NCBI RefSeq assembly: GCF_000383915.1
Contig: NZ_KB912942.1
Location: 6,010,564 to 6,074,563 of the forward strand
From: Amycolatopsis benzoatilytica AK 16/65
Lineage (GTDB): Bacteria > Actinomycetota > Actinomycetes > Mycobacteriales > Pseudonocardiaceae
Length of the DNA: 64,000 nt
Reading direction: 5' to 3'
Below the pieces are notes generated by a model. The model was not told where the DNA came from. It saw nothing but the letters and a program-made list of their open reading frames with translations, and did no database searches. Positions 9,215 through 17,100 of this stretch are shown here, piece after piece. The stretch's first letter is position 1. The number at the start of each line of letters is the position of its first letter. Position numbers and translations under genes: made by a program.

Positions 9215-9303
9215 CTCGACAGGATGTCATCCGCCCCGTCGGCGGCGTTTGAACGGGGTGGTCGCGAACCGCCGGAGCGGCTGTGTCCACGATACGGCGG
9301 CGA

Positions 9304-12300
9304 TCATCGGAAGTCGCGGGACCGGGTAGGGATGCGCAGCGTCAGCTGCTCCATTTTCTCCGCGCGCACGCTCGCGACGCCGTCTGCTTTCTCCACCACG
9401 CCGCGCACCAGAAGCGCCGCACTGCCGCGGGCGATGCGGTGGAATCGTTGCCACAGCCCGAGCGTGCAGATCACGTTCACCATGCCGGTTTCGTCTTCGA
9501 GATTCAAGAACGTGACTCCGCCGGCGGTCGCCGGGCGCTGGCGGTGCGTGACCGCTCCGCCGACCAGCACGCGCGCGCCGTCGGGCAGATGCAGCAGTTT
9601 GTCGGCGGTGACCACGCCCCGCGCGTCGAGCCGGTCGCGGATGAACTCGGTCGGGTAGCTGCCGGGCGAGATCCCGGTGGCCCACACGTCGGCGGCGGCG
9701 AGGTCGAGCCCGTCCATTCCGGGCAGCATCGGCGCGTCCACGCCGACACCGGTGCCGGGCAGTTTGTCCGGCCGGTCCTGCGCGACCGCGCCCGCCGACC
9801 ACAAAGCCTGCCGCCGGTCCGTGCCGAACTCGCTGAACGCGCCCGCGGTGGCCAGCGCTTCCAGCTGCGGCGTGGTGAGCCGGACGCGGCGGCCGAGGTC
9901 GGACATGCTCTCGTAACGCCCGTTCGCCGTCCGTTCGGCCACGATCTCCTTGGCCAGTGTCTCGCCGATCGCCCGGACGGTGCCGAGCCCGCCGCGCACC
10001 GCGTGGTACTTCTCGTTGCCCGGCAACGCTTCCAGCGTGGCGTGCGGCAGGCTGCGGTTGATGGCCGGGCCGAGCGTGCTCACCCCGTGCCGGCGCGCGT
10101 CCGCCACCAGCGACTGCGGCGAGTAGAACCCCATCGGCTGCGCGCGAAGCAGGCCGGCACAGAACGCGTCCGGGTGGTAGTACTTGAAATACGCGCTCGC
10201 GAACACCAGGTGCGCGAAGCTCAGCGCGTGGCTTTCCGGAAACCCGAAGTTGGCGAATGCCTTGAGTTTCTGGAAGATCTTCTCCGCCAGCTCCGCGTCC
10301 AGCCCGTTGGCCATCGCACCGTCGAGGAACCGGCGGTGCAGCCGCTCCATTTTCCGCTGCGACCGTTTGGACCCCATCGCGTGCCGCAGCTGATCGGCTT
10401 CGGCCGGGGTGAAATCGGCGACATCCAAGGCGATCTGCATCATCTGTTCCTGGAAAAGCGGCACCCCCAGTGTCTTGTCCAGCGCCTTTTTCAGCAGCGG
10501 ATGGTCGTGCTCCCACTGCTCGCGTCCCTGCCTGCGCCGGATGTAGGGGTGCACCGACCCGCCCTGGATCGGGCCGGGACGGATCAGCGCCACTTCCACT
10601 GCCAGGTCGTAGAAGGTTGTCGGCCGCAACCTCGGCAGCGTGGCGAGTTGCGCCCGGCTCTCCACCTGGAACACGCCGATCGCGTCGGCGCGGCACAGCA
10701 TTTCGTAGATGTTCGCGTCGGTGAGGTCCAGTTCGGCGAGGTCGACGTCCTCGCCCTTGAATTCGAGGACCAGGTCGTGCATGTAGTGCAGCGCGGAAAG
10801 CATCCCGAGCCCGAGCAGGTCGAATTTCACCAGCCCGACCGCGGCGCAGTCCTCCTTCTCCCATTGCACGACACTGCGGTTCTCCATCCGTGCCCATTCG
10901 ACCGGGCACACCTGGCTCACCGGTTCCCGGCACATCACCATGCCGCCGGAGTGGATGCCGAGGTGGCGCGGGAAGTCTTCGAGCGCGAAGGCGAGCTGCA
11001 CGACGTCGCGCGGGATGTCGTGGTCGTGGTCTTTTTCCGTGCGCTGCAATGCGCCCCAGCGGTCGATCTGTTTGCTCCACGCGTCCTGCTGGCCCGGCGA
11101 ATAGCCGAGCGCGCGGGCGGCGTCGCGGATCGCGGAGCGAGCGCGGTAAGTGATGACGTTCGCGACCTGCGCGGCGTTGTACCGGCCGTGTTTGCCGTAG
11201 ACGTACTGGATCACTTCCTCCCGCCGGTCGGACTCGATGTCGATGTCGATGTCCGGGTACCCGTCGCGATCAGGGGCGAGAAACCGTTCGAAGAGCAGTT
11301 TCGCTTCCACCGAATCGACTTTGGTGATCTCCAGCGCGTAGCAGACCGCCGAGTTGGCGGCGGATCCTCGTCCCTGGCAAAAGATGTTCGCCTCGCGGCA
11401 GAACCGCGCGATGTCCCAGACGATCAGGAAGTACCCTGGGAATTCGAGCTTTTCGATGACCTCCAGCTCGTGCTGGATCTGCTTGCGCGCCTTTTCTTCG
11501 TGCTTCTTGCCCGAGTAACGCTTGTCGAATCCGGCCCAGACGAGTTCTCTCAGGTAGGTAGTCTCGGTTCGGCCCGCCGGCACGTCGAACGGCGGCAGCT
11601 CCGGCGCGAGCAGGTCCAGCTGGAACGCGCATTCCATGCCCAGCAAAGCCGATCGCTGTACCGCGCCCGGGTATCGGGCGAAGGTATCCGCCATTTCGTT
11701 GCCAGAGCGCAAAAACGCGGTTCCGTCGCTGGGCAGCCAGCCTTCGAGGTCGTCGATGCTGCGCCGGGCGCGGATGGCCGCGAGCGCGTCCGCGAGCCGG
11801 CCGCGTTCCGGCCGGGCGTAGTGCGCGGCGGTGGTCGCGATGGTGGGCAGATTGAGTTCACCGGCCATCTTGGCGAGCAGGTCGTTGTGTGTGCTGTCCA
11901 GCGGCTGGCCGTGGTCGATCAGCTCGACGTACACCTGGGTTCGCCCGAACAGCTCCACCAGCCGGCGCAGTTCGGCGATCGCCGCGTCCGGTCCTTCGCG
12001 GACCAGGGCCGAGCGTACCGCTCCCTTCCGGCACCCGGTGAGCACCGCGCATTTCCCCGCGACTTCCTCGGCAACCGCGCGCAGATCGTAGATCGGCCGC
12101 CCTTTCTCCGCGCGGTCCTCGTTTTGCCGGTCGTGCCCGTGCAGCTGCCCTGCGGTGATCGCGCGGCACAGCGCGCGGTAGCCCTCGTCGCCGCGGGCAA
12201 GCAGCAGCAGATGTTCGCCTTCGGGGTCGGCGACGCCGTTCTGCGGCGCGGACAGCCCGAAACTCAGCTCGGTGCCGAATACCGTTGCCACGCCCAGCTC

Positions 12301-12636
12301 TTTGGCCGCTTCCGCGAATCGGACGACGCCGTACATCCCGTCGTGGTCGGTGAGCGCGATGGCGTCGAGCCGCAGCCGCGCGGCTTCCTCCACCAGTTCC
12401 TCGGGATGGCTCGCCCCGTCGAGGAAGCTGAAGTTGGAATGACAGTGCAGCTCGGCGTACGCCACTCGCGGTTCGGACTCGAAGTCGGCGCGCGGCGGCG
12501 GAATGTCCGCCGGACGCCGGTACCCCTCGCGCTTGCGTCCCCACGCCGGACTGTCGCCGTGGTCCCCGGCCGGCATCCCGCCGGACAGCGCTCGTGCGAG
12601 GTCCTTCCACGGGACCGGCGGGTTGTTCCAGTTCAT
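9304..12636 (-). CDS. dnaE2: Error-prone DNA polymerase III alpha subunit DnaE2
   Basis: A 1110-residue C-family polymerase that carries out translesion synthesis with ImuA'/ImuB after DNA damage. The N-terminal PHP domain (AYAELHCHSNFSFLDGASHP; ALTDHDGMYGVVRF) is followed by the palm, with catalytic aspartates in YPDIDIDIESDRR near residue 460, then fingers (GLGMLSALHYMHDL; IQGGSVHPYIRRRQG), a helix-hairpin-helix region and an OB fold (VLVGGAVTHRQRP; VTFLNLEDETGMVNVI). Length and PHP form match DnaE2 rather than DnaE1. ATG 12636 begins MNWNNPPVPW, where DnaE2 proteins usually begin; GTG 12666 is an alternative. It is the last gene of a LexA-controlled operon. Confidence 0.93.
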   Translation of the reverse strand: MNWNNPPVPWKDLARALSGGMPAGDHGDSPAWGRKREGYRRPADIPPPRADFESEPRVAYAELHCHSNFSFLDGASHPEELVEEAARLRLDAIALTDHDGMYGVVRFAEAAKELGVATVFGTELSFGLSAPQNGVADPEGEHLLLLARGDEGYRALCRAITAGQLHGHDRQNEDRAEKGRPIYDLRAVAEEVAGKCAVLTGCRKGAVRSALVREGPDAAIAELRRLVELFGRTQVYVELIDHGQPLDSTHNDLLAKMAGELNLPTIATTAAHYARPERGRLADALAAIRARRSIDDLEGWLPSDGTAFLRSGNEMADTFARYPGAVQRSALLGMECAFQLDLLAPELPPFDVPAGRTETTYLRELVWAGFDKRYSGKKHEEKARKQIQHELEVIEKLEFPGYFLIVWDIARFCREANIFCQGRGSAANSAVCYALEITKVDSVEAKLLFERFLAPDRDGYPDIDIDIESDRREEVIQYVYGKHGRYNAAQVANVITYRARSAIRDAARALGYSPGQQDAWSKQIDRWGALQRTEKDHDHDIPRDVVQLAFALEDFPRHLGIHSGGMVMCREPVSQVCPVEWARMENRSVVQWEKEDCAAVGLVKFDLLGLGMLSALHYMHDLVLEFKGEDVDLAELDLTDANIYEMLCRADAIGVFQVESRAQLATLPRLRPTTFYDLAVEVALIRPGPIQGGSVHPYIRRRQGREQWEHDHPLLKKALDKTLGVPLFQEQMMQIALDVADFTPAEADQLRHAMGSKRSQRKMERLHRRFLDGAMANGLDAELAEKIFQKLKAFANFGFPESHALSFAHLVFASAYFKYYHPDAFCAGLLRAQPMGFYSPQSLVADARRHGVSTLGPAINRSLPHATLEALPGNEKYHAVRGGLGTVRAIGETLAKEIVAERTANGRYESMSDLGRRVRLTTPQLEALATAGAFSEFGTDRRQALWSAGAVAQDRPDKLPGTGVGVDAPMLPGMDGLDLAAADVWATGISPGSYPTEFIRDRLDARGVVTADKLLHLPDGARVLVGGAVTHRQRPATAGGVTFLNLEDETGMVNVICTLGLWQRFHRIARGSAALLVRGVVEKADGVASVRAEKMEQLTLRIPTRSRDFR

Positions 12637-12737
12637 CTCAGCACATCCAGCCCTGCAGCTCGTCACCCGGCAAAGTTTCCGCCGCTCGCGCCGGATTCCA
12701 CGTCCGGACGCCACTCTTCCCGAGACCGGCGAATCGC

Positions 12738-12857
12738 TCAGTCCGGCCAGTTTTCCGTCGAGCGGCGAGGTTTCGGGATCAGCCAGGAGACGGCAACCGG
12801 CTCGGCTGGCACCGCGATCTCGACCGGTGCCCGGGGGGCGGGAAATTCGGGGTCCAT
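12738..12857 (-). CDS. Candidate 39-residue peptide between imuB and dnaE2
   Basis: The ATG at 12857 overlaps the imuB stop as TGATG, and GGAAGGAAG lies 8 nt upstream inside the imuB 3' end, a near-ideal ribosome site. The reading frame gives 39 residues, beginning MDPEFPAPRAPVEIAVPAEP and ending PKPRRSTENWPD. It is proline-rich and acidic at the start, basic near the end, with no membrane segment. No family is recognised. Its position in the mutasome operon and the strong translational signals argue that it is made. If it were not a gene, there would be an unusual 220-bp gap between imuB and dnaE2. Confidence 0.5.
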   Translation of the reverse strand: MDPEFPAPRAPVEIAVPAEPVAVSWLIPKPRRSTENWPD

Positions 12858-14491
12858 CAGTCGTAGCTTCCTTCCACTGTCCACACTGGATTTTCGGTTC
12901 CGGAGCATCGGACCAGAACCGCTTCCGGCGCCTCGTTTTCGCCGGCGTCGAGCAGCAGCTGCAGCCGCGCCTGCTGTGGTCCGGCCGAGCGCCGCCCGGA
13001 GGTGACCGGCCACGGCCCGGCCCATCCGGTGATCGGCCGAGCCGGCCCGCCCGCGACGCGAAGCCCGTGCGGCGGCGCGGTGAGCTTCTTGCGCGCGGTG
13101 AGCCCGACCGGCCGCCCCTGTTCGTCGACGACCTGAACCGGCAACGGCTTTTCCAGCACCGTCGCCGGCGATGGCGACGGCAGCCGCGCCGGCCAAGTCG
13201 CGTCCGGCGGCGCCCCGGTCTCCCGCGGATCACCCCAGGGGACAAGCCGGACGCGGCTGGCCGGATCGCGTCCGCCGTCGAGCATCGGAGTGACCACGCC
13301 GTCCGGACCGAGCAGGCTCTGCACCCGGACGAACGCGCGCCCGGCCCGTTCAGCGGCCAGTTCCTCGTCCTCGCCCGGCCCGGCGCCGGGATCGCCGCCG
13401 TGCCACAGCCCGAGCTGCAAAGACCGTCCCTCGACGGTTTCCTCGGGTTCGAGCCGCAACCGCGCCACCCCGGCAGTCGGCCGCTCTCCTGGTGCGGCCT
13501 TCAGCCAGCCCTCGAACTGCCACCGCACCCGGTCGGCGACCCCTTGCGGGGTCAGGGGTTCCGCGCATCGCCAGACCCGGCCGAGCTGCTCGCCGTTTTC
13601 CGTGGTGGCGTAGATGCCGAGCCGAGTGCAGGCCAGCCCGCGGTCAGCCAGCACCGCGTGGAACCGCGCGCCGAGCTTCTTGGCTTGGAACGCGGCCACG
13701 TCCACCCGCGCCAGCACCGGATCGAACGACTCCGAAAGCGTCAGCTCCGGCGGCGGCTTGCGCCGCAACGGCGGCCGATCGGACAACCCGCGGGCCAGCC
13801 GGTGCGCCAGCACACCGGTGCCCCCGAACCGAGCCCCCACGTCCCGCTCGCCGAGCGCGGCGAACGCCCCCAGCGTGCGCAACCCGAGCCGGACCAGCAG
13901 GTCGACCAAGTCCGCCCGCTCGGCACCCGGTTGATCCAGGTCGGAAACCGGCAGCGGAGAGAGGAATTCGGCGGCTCGCCCGGGCTCGACCAGTTCGCCG
14001 CGGCGTGCCGCGAGCGTCGCCGCGAACAGCCCTTCCGACACCCCGACCTGACACTCGACGCCAGCCGCCGCGGCCACCTGGTCCACGAGCTGCTCCGCGA
14101 GCCGCGGTTCGCCGCCGAAATACCCGGCCGCTCCCGCGACGGGCACCGCGAGCAGCCCCGGCCGTACTACTTCCAGGCCGACGACCAGTTCTTCGACCGC
14201 AAGCGCGACGTTTTCGAACAGCCGGGCGTCCCGCGCCTCGTCGACCCCGAACACCGCCAGGTCCGGGCAGTGGGACTCGGCCTCGCGCCGCCGCATCCCG
14301 CGCCGCACGTTCCGCGTCCGGGCCACCGCCGTGCAGGCGACGACCCGGTTGGCGTGAAACACCGCCGCCGGCCGGGTGAGCGCGCTCCCCGCCGCCGCGA
14401 CGGCCGCGACCGCGGGCCAGTCCGGGCACCACACGACCAACATCCGCGCCGGGTTTCGGCGCGGATCTCGGGACCGCTGGGAGACAGTCAT
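12857..14491 (-). CDS. imuB: ImuB, catalytically inactive Y-family polymerase
   Basis: A 544-residue Y-family (DinB-like) protein that serves as the hub of the mutasome, linking ImuA', DnaE2 and the beta clamp. The first beta-strand reads RMLVVWCPDWPAVAAVAAAG, where active DinB polymerases have the catalytic DMDxFF(A/V)S motif, so the metal-binding acid is missing, as in known ImuB proteins. FHANRVVACTAVARTRNVRRGMRR corresponds to the finger region and LGLRTLGAFAALGERDVGARFG to the thumb HhH. The Pro-rich C-terminal half is the interaction region. The ATG at 14491 overlaps the small upstream ORF as ATGA. Confidence 0.9.
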   Translation of the reverse strand: MTVSQRSRDPRRNPARMLVVWCPDWPAVAAVAAAGSALTRPAAVFHANRVVACTAVARTRNVRRGMRRREAESHCPDLAVFGVDEARDARLFENVALAVEELVVGLEVVRPGLLAVPVAGAAGYFGGEPRLAEQLVDQVAAAAGVECQVGVSEGLFAATLAARRGELVEPGRAAEFLSPLPVSDLDQPGAERADLVDLLVRLGLRTLGAFAALGERDVGARFGGTGVLAHRLARGLSDRPPLRRKPPPELTLSESFDPVLARVDVAAFQAKKLGARFHAVLADRGLACTRLGIYATTENGEQLGRVWRCAEPLTPQGVADRVRWQFEGWLKAAPGERPTAGVARLRLEPEETVEGRSLQLGLWHGGDPGAGPGEDEELAAERAGRAFVRVQSLLGPDGVVTPMLDGGRDPASRVRLVPWGDPRETGAPPDATWPARLPSPSPATVLEKPLPVQVVDEQGRPVGLTARKKLTAPPHGLRVAGGPARPITGWAGPWPVTSGRRSAGPQQARLQLLLDAGENEAPEAVLVRCSGTENPVWTVEGSYD

Positions 14492-14658
14492 GCTCGCCGC
14501 CCGATGACGAAGCCACCGGGTTGTTCCCGGCGGAGGGCGAAGGCCGACTCGCCTGCTCCGGCAAGCCAACGCCCGGCGAAAACGACTCGCCCACCGGCAA
14601 CCCGATCACCTGCTCCGGCAAACCAGCGCTCGGCGAAAACCACACTCCGGCCTGTCAT
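14488..14658 (-). CDS. Candidate 56-residue protein between imuA' and imuB
   Basis: This frame starts at an ATG that overlaps the imuA' stop (ATGA, 14658-14655) and stops in an ATGA overlap with the imuB start (14491-14488). GGGAGGAGG lies 7 nt before the ATG. Both junctions are the classic signature of translationally coupled operon genes. The product starts MTGRSVVFAERWFAGAGDRV and contains two copies of a 19-residue unit (VVFA-RW-AGAG), encoded by a 57-bp tandem repeat (14553-14583 and 14610-14640 share 28 of 31 bases). No family is recognised. Third-codon G+C is lower than in its neighbours, which leaves doubt. Confidence 0.5.
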   Translation of the reverse strand: MTGRSVVFAERWFAGAGDRVAGGRVVFAGRWLAGAGESAFALRREQPGGFVIGRRA

Positions 14659-16256
14659 CCGACAGCCTCCTCCCGTACCGCGACGCGCTTTCCGCCTCGG
14701 GAGACCCGTCCGTCCGGTCCGGGGAGAAGCATCGGTGCCGACCGGGGCCGGGCCGCCGCGCCTCGGCCCCGGACCCGCACCTCGACCGGCCGGGACTGCA
14801 GATGTCCGGCACCGCGGTCGAGCACCCCGGTCCAGGTGCCCGGGATGCAGTGGAACTCGACGTCCGTGGCAGGCCACTGCCCCAGCGAAAGCAGCACCGC
14901 CCCTCGATGCCGTGCCCGCGCCGCGAGCCGGCGCGCGACGTCCGGCCGCACTGAACGCGACTCGGTGACAACCAGATCGACCCCGTCGATCAACGCCCCC
15001 ATCACCGCCGCGTACTCGGCTCCCGGCCGCGGAACCAACGCGAGCCGCGAAACAACGACCCCGTGCTCCGCCGCCGCGACGATCCCCAGCGACGGCACCC
15101 CGACCACCGCGGCCCACGCCCCAGCGACGGTCGCCTCCGCGAGCAACGCGAACAGCAACGAGGTGGAGTGATGCACCGCCACGACGCTCCCGCGCCGCAA
15201 CCCGGCGCCGGGAAGGAGATCGGCCAGCGCGGGAACGACCGGAAGCATCCGCCCGGCCGCGCCGCTCCAGTCCGCCCGGGAAACCCGTTCGGCCGCAACG
15301 GTGCTGGCGGTGCTGACCCCGGGCAGGGACGTCAGCGTGGCGAGCGTCGTTTCCTCGGACGGCGGATCAGCCGGGCGAAGACGAGTCGGGGGGCGGAGCC
15401 GAAGCGGGGGCTCGGGCGGTTCCGCTCCGTCGGTGCGGTCTGCCGGACGTGCCGAAGCAGGAGGTTCGAAAGGAACCACCGCGCCGGACTCGCCCGGCTG
15501 GCTGGGCGGAGCGGAGGGCAACTGCCGCAATCGGGGCGGCGGTTCGGCGGATTCCGCCGAACACCCCAGCTCCGCGGAAAAACCAGGTCGATCCGAGAGA
15601 CTTCGCGGGATGGGCGACGTCGCCGAACCACGCGGGCCCGGCGAACCAGCAACCCGCTCGAACTGCCGCCGCGCACGAAGCCCGGGCGACTTCCCCGCCG
15701 CTTCGCTGGAAACGGTCGGCACCCACCGTTCGAACAACGCTTCCGCAGAGTGTCGAGTAAGAACAGATCCGTTGCCCGCCAACGGAAGTGCCGGCTTCGG
15801 CGCGGACACCGAAGCCGCGGATACGGGCTCCTTCGCCAAGGATTCCAGCCCGGACCACGGAACGAGGATTTCCCACGAGTGTGCCGGCCGCGCCGCCGGC
15901 ACACTCGTGGACGCAGCAGCCACGGCGTCCCCGCCAGCCGCGGCTGTCCGTGACTTTCGACCAGCTTCCTTGACCGAGGCCGCCGGAAACCTCGGCATAC
16001 CAGCACCATCCGCCGTGCAGGCACCATCCGCCGTGCAGGCACCATCCGCCGTGCAGGCACCGGCCGCCGCGCTCGGCTCACCGGCCGCGCGCGAAGCCAC
16101 CCCAGCCACGCTCACGTCCAGCGACCCGAGCGGCCCCGCAACTTCAAGGCCACCGCCCACGACAACCGCCCCCGCGGTCGCCAAGACGGCGGCTTCTCCC
16201 GCGCCTCCCTCGGCCCGGGAAACCCCGGCAACCCCCGCAGTCGCTCCAGCAGTCAC
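14655..16256 (-). CDS. imuA': ImuA' mutasome accessory protein with long N-terminal extension
   Basis: A 533-residue protein. The C-terminal 230 residues are recognisable as ImuA'/RecA-like: MLPVVPALADLLPGAGLRRG, then SLLFALLAEATVAGAWAAVVGVPSLGIVAAAEHG and LIDGVDLVVTESRS. The usual Walker A lysine is not seen. About 300 preceding residues are Ala/Ser/Pro/Glu-rich low complexity, including a triple ACTADG repeat; such a long extension is unusual for the family. GTG 16256 is chosen because GGAGGAAGGAGG ends 4 nt before it. An in-frame ATG at 16361, with GGGGAG 13 nt upstream, is the alternative. It is the first gene behind the LexA box at 16421-16446. Confidence 0.82.
   Translation of the reverse strand: MTAGATAGVAGVSRAEGGAGEAAVLATAGAVVVGGGLEVAGPLGSLDVSVAGVASRAAGEPSAAAGACTADGACTADGACTADGAGMPRFPAASVKEAGRKSRTAAAGGDAVAAASTSVPAARPAHSWEILVPWSGLESLAKEPVSAASVSAPKPALPLAGNGSVLTRHSAEALFERWVPTVSSEAAGKSPGLRARRQFERVAGSPGPRGSATSPIPRSLSDRPGFSAELGCSAESAEPPPRLRQLPSAPPSQPGESGAVVPFEPPASARPADRTDGAEPPEPPLRLRPPTRLRPADPPSEETTLATLTSLPGVSTASTVAAERVSRADWSGAAGRMLPVVPALADLLPGAGLRRGSVVAVHHSTSLLFALLAEATVAGAWAAVVGVPSLGIVAAAEHGVVVSRLALVPRPGAEYAAVMGALIDGVDLVVTESRSVRPDVARRLAARARHRGAVLLSLGQWPATDVEFHCIPGTWTGVLDRGAGHLQSRPVEVRVRGRGAAARPRSAPMLLPGPDGRVSRGGKRVAVREEAVG
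16003..16056. repeat. Three tandem 18-bp repeats inside imuA'
   Basis: GCACCATCCGCCGTGCAG occurs three times head to tail without a mismatch. It encodes ACTADG x3 on the minus strand within the low-complexity N-terminal part of ImuA'. Perfect identity suggests recent slippage. Confidence 0.9.
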
Positions 16257-16420
16257 CGGTCCTCCTTCCTCCGTACGGCCGGCGCACCCGTCCAGGGCAG
16301 GAAGTCCGCAGACCCTGCCCAGGACGGATGCCGGCACGCCGCGGGGAAGGCGGCTCCGCATCGCCCACGCGGCTCTCCCCCGCGCAGGTCACCTGACAAT
16401 CGCACCCAGTGAACACTCCA

Positions 16421-16446
16421 CTGCGTCGAACATCTGTTCGACGCAG
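16421..16446 (-). promoter_or_regulatory. LexA (SOS) box of the imuA'-imuB-dnaE2 operon
   Basis: TCGAACATCTGTTCGA (16426-16441) is an exact actinobacterial SOS box, TCGAAC-N4-GTTCGA. The symmetry extends to 12-bp perfect arms with a 2-bp centre. On the minus strand it lies 165 bp before the imuA' GTG, and TTGACA at 16478-16473 upstream could be the -35 element. LexA would cover the promoter of the mutasome genes and leave it after DNA damage. Confidence 0.92.
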
Positions 16447-16487
16447 TCCAGCAAACACCCCGGCCCGCCCCCTGTCAAGCGCACGTC

Positions 16488-16519
16488 AGCACATTCCCCG
16501 GGCAACCGGGGAATGTGCT
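16488..16519. promoter_or_regulatory. Perfect 14-bp inverted repeat before the GNAT gene
   Basis: AGCACATTCCCCGG and CCGGGGAATGTGCT flank a GCAA loop. The element ends 4 bp before TACACT (16523-16528), a plausible -10 for the GNAT gene, so it covers the -35 region. It could be an operator or a very stable RNA hairpin from imuA'-directed upstream transcription. No regulator gene is adjacent. Confidence 0.5.
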
Positions 16520-16538
16520 CTCTACACTGGGAAGCCTG

Positions 16539-17054
16539 ATGAAAACAGGACACATCGCCCTGCGGGGTTTCACCGAAGCCGATCTGCCCGCGGTCGACCG
16601 GTTCGCCACCGACCCGGACGCAGCCGGTCAGTTCGGCTGGGCCGGGTTCGCCGGGGCACAGGCCGGGCGAAGGCGGTTCGCCGAGGACGGGTTCCTCAGC
16701 CCGGCGTCCAGCGCGGTCGCGGTGGCGGTCGACGACACCGTCGCGGGAATGGCGAGCTGGGAAGCCGCGGACCGAGGCGGGCCAGCCGGCGGGTGCTTCG
16801 CCGTCCGCGTCGCGCTGCTGCCGGATCACCGTAGCCACAGCGTCCGCGAGAAGGCGCACGCGCTCCTCGCCGACTACCTCTTCCGGCACACCCGCGCGCA
16901 CCGGCTCGAAACCTTCGTCGACAGCGAAGATCTGGCCGCTCAGCAGGCGCTCGAGAAGGCCGGCTTCCACCGCGAAGGGCTGCTGTGCCAAGCCTTCTGG
17001 CGCGACGGCGGCTACCGCGACCAGGTCGTCTACGCGCTTCTGCGCGAGGGGTAA
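16539..17054 (+). CDS. GNAT-family N-acetyltransferase
   Basis: A 171-residue RimJ/RimL-like acetyltransferase. MKTGHIALRGFTEADLPAVDRF is the typical first strand and helix, ALLPDHRSHSVREKAHALLADYLF holds the acetyl-CoA loop region, and LETFVDSEDLAAQQALEKAGFHREGLLCQAF is the conserved C-terminal block with an Asn-to-Asp-like substitution (VDSED in place of VxxxN). The acceptor may be a protein N-terminus or a small amine; it cannot be predicted. ATG 16539 lies 11 nt after a TACACT -10-like element, so the transcript is probably almost leaderless. GTG 16515 is less likely because it overlaps the palindrome. It converges on purH. Confidence 0.82.
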   Translation: MKTGHIALRGFTEADLPAVDRFATDPDAAGQFGWAGFAGAQAGRRRFAEDGFLSPASSAVAVAVDDTVAGMASWEAADRGGPAGGCFAVRVALLPDHRSHSVREKAHALLADYLFRHTRAHRLETFVDSEDLAAQQALEKAGFHREGLLCQAFWRDGGYRDQVVYALLREG

Positions 17055-17059
17055 AACAA

Positions 17060-17089
17060 ACCGGCCAGGACCCGAAGGTCCCGGCCGGT
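17060..17089. terminator. Bidirectional hairpin between GNAT gene and purH
   Basis: ACCGGCCAGGACC pairs with GGTCCCGGCCGGT (one A-C mismatch) around a CGAA loop, directly between the two convergent stops. AAAACAAA precedes it and GAAAA follows, giving U-tracts for the minus-strand transcript. Confidence 0.75.
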
Positions 17090-17100
17090 CCGCGAGAAAA

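Noticed and set aside
9283..13005. A 1240-codon plus-strand frame opposite dnaE2
   Set aside because: Antisense of a clear DnaE2 gene, no motif, no ribosome site; a GC artefact.
16003..16056. Triple 18-bp repeat as a small CRISPR array
   Set aside because: Repeats are head to tail without spacers and keep the reading frame of imuA'.
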